Assembly: GCF_021168455.1 (NCBI RefSeq)
Contig: NZ_JAJOZR010000006.1
Location: 124,001 to 188,000, forward strand
DNA length: 64,000 nucleotides
Direction of reading: 5' to 3'
Source of the DNA: Ferranicluibacter quercicola
GTDB lineage: Bacteria; Pseudomonadota; Alphaproteobacteria; Rhizobiales; Rhizobiaceae
This document shows positions 63,202 through 64,000 of this stretch, one piece after another. Positions within the stretch are counted from its first letter, which is position 1. Each line of letters begins with the position of its first letter. Position numbers and translations under genes: made by a program. The notes below the pieces were generated by a model. That model saw only the letters and a list, made by a program, of their open reading frames with translations, did no database searches and was not told where the DNA came from.

Positions 63202-63306
63202 GTGACATTCATCAAAATCACGACGGCCTCCCGTCCTCTCGGTGGCATCGACATCTGCCGCCGCAAGGTCGTTGCCGCTCGCCGCGTCGCCCGCATATCC
63301 GCCTGA
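63202..63306 (+). CDS. Possible 34-residue small protein or leader peptide
   Basis: A short frame starting at GTG 63202 with a strong GGGAGG ribosome site (63191-63196) directly after the promoter-like element. The product is basic (eight Arg and two Lys) with no recognised motif. The good initiation context argues for translation; a vestige of a deleted gene or a chance frame is equally possible. The rest of the 63096-63385 gap has no other gene. Confidence 0.25.
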   Translation: MTFIKITTASRPLGGIDICRRKVVAARRVARISA

Positions 63307-63385
63307 CGAAGCCGGCACGGCGTCTGCCGGCAACGGACGGTGACGGCCGCGCGACGAACCCGGAAACCATGACAGGAACAGACGG

Positions 63386-64000
63386 ATGACGAAAACGGAA
63401 CTGACGTTCGGCTGCCAGACCTACACATGGGAAATGCTGGGCTCCGCGTGGAAAGGCGGGCCGGACGACCTGATCGCGGCGGTCGCCCATGGCGGCTACA
63501 CCGGCCTTGAGATCACCAACACGATGATTGGCGATTACGCGGCGCGGCCCGCGGCGTTTGCGCGGGCGCTGCGCGATGCCGGGCTGACGCTTGTCTCCTT
63601 CGCCTTCGGTTCCGACAGCGGTTTCACACTGCCCGACCGGATGGAAGACGATCTGGATGCCGTCACGCGCTGGGTGGATTTCGTCGCCGGTTTTCCCGGT
63701 GCGCTGGTCTCCCTCGGCTCCGCCACATCCGTGTCGGATGGCCCACGCGAAGACGGCTTCGGAATCGCGTCCGAAATCTACAACAGGGCAAGCGATATCG
63801 GGCGTGCGGCCGGCGTCGCCGTCGCCGTTCACCCATCCTCCCATCACCGGACGCTGCTGTACACCCGCAGCGACTACGACCAGATCTTCTCGCGCCTCGA
63901 CCCGCAGGTCGGCTGGGTGCCTGATACGGGGCATATCCTGCGGGGCGGCCAGACAATGGCCGACACGCTTGTCGCGTATCGGGATCGCATCCGCTACGTC
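63386..64000 (+). CDS. Sugar phosphate isomerase/epimerase, TIM-barrel (C-terminus cut by window edge)
   Basis: 205 residues visible. Xylose-isomerase-like TIM barrel: start TFGCQTYTWEML, then GGYTGLEITN, LTLVSFAFGS, VAVHPSSHHRTLLYTRSDYDQIFSRLDP and VGWVPDTGHILRGG, where the Asp and His are likely metal ligands. Such enzymes accompany Gfo/Idh dehydrogenases in inositol and rare-sugar pathways. ATG 63386 follows AGGAACAGACGG. Divergent from the Gfo/Idh-esterase pair. Confidence 0.9.
   Translation, partial: MTKTELTFGCQTYTWEMLGSAWKGGPDDLIAAVAHGGYTGLEITNTMIGDYAARPAAFARALRDAGLTLVSFAFGSDSGFTLPDRMEDDLDAVTRWVDFVAGFPGALVSLGSATSVSDGPREDGFGIASEIYNRASDIGRAAGVAVAVHPSSHHRTLLYTRSDYDQIFSRLDPQVGWVPDTGHILRGGQTMADTLVAYRDRIRYV

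Overview
The window is GC-rich DNA from an alphaproteobacterium, most likely a Rhizobiaceae member (Rhizobium/Ensifer/Shinella-like). It carries a complete repABC replication and partition locus (9.0-13.6 kb): RepA and RepB, a counter-transcribed RNA in the repB-repC gap, RepC with an internal AT-rich origin candidate, and palindromic parS sites. It is therefore part of a plasmid or chromid. No insertion sequence, CRISPR array, tRNA or rRNA was recognised.

Layout. 0-5.6 kb: two chemoreceptors on the minus strand around a PAS-PAS-HTH regulator. 5.9-8.6 kb: a small membrane protein and thiC under a TPP riboswitch. 8.7-13.6 kb: a WGR protein, parS and repABC. 13.8-21.6 kb: a seven-gene sulfur-acquisition operon, in which an SfnG-type dimethylsulfone monooxygenase and an SfnB-type flavoprotein bracket a complete branched-chain-amino-acid-type ABC importer.

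21.6-44.0 kb is the most interesting part: two divergent operons for purine catabolism. The minus-strand operon has a BMP-type nucleoside/purine ABC importer, an oxygenase catalytic subunit without a Rieske cluster, and guanine deaminase. The plus-strand operon has a degenerate acylphosphatase-like protein, a stand-alone Rieske protein, a GST-like protein, adenine deaminase, a LysR regulator, a split TPP enzyme, a GMC oxidoreductase, an amidohydrolase, a second Rieske-less oxygenase, a molybdenum hydroxylase with fused FAD and Mo domains, its 2Fe-2S subunit and an aldehyde dehydrogenase. Rieske-less catalytic subunit plus separate Rieske cluster plus GST-like scaffold is the logic of the NdmC/NdmD/NdmE methylxanthine N-demethylase. 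I infer a modular N-dealkylase for methylated purines (7-methylguanine or methylxanthines are attractive substrates), with the deaminases and Mo-hydroxylase feeding the product into xanthine/urate metabolism. No dedicated reductase was found.

44-47 kb: an MFS exporter with a divergent HxlR regulator, a glycerate-kinase remnant, a possible structured RNA ending in a strong terminator, and an AhpD/CMD-like protein. 47-64 kb: amino-sugar/sugar catabolism, with a GntR regulator, a fused NanE-NanK enzyme, two sugar ABC systems sharing one visible ATPase, a ROK and a LacI regulator, two Gfo/Idh oxidoreductases, an esterase and a truncated sugar isomerase/epimerase. All four periplasmic-binding-protein genes are followed directly by a GC-rich hairpin, which probably sets binding-protein to permease stoichiometry.
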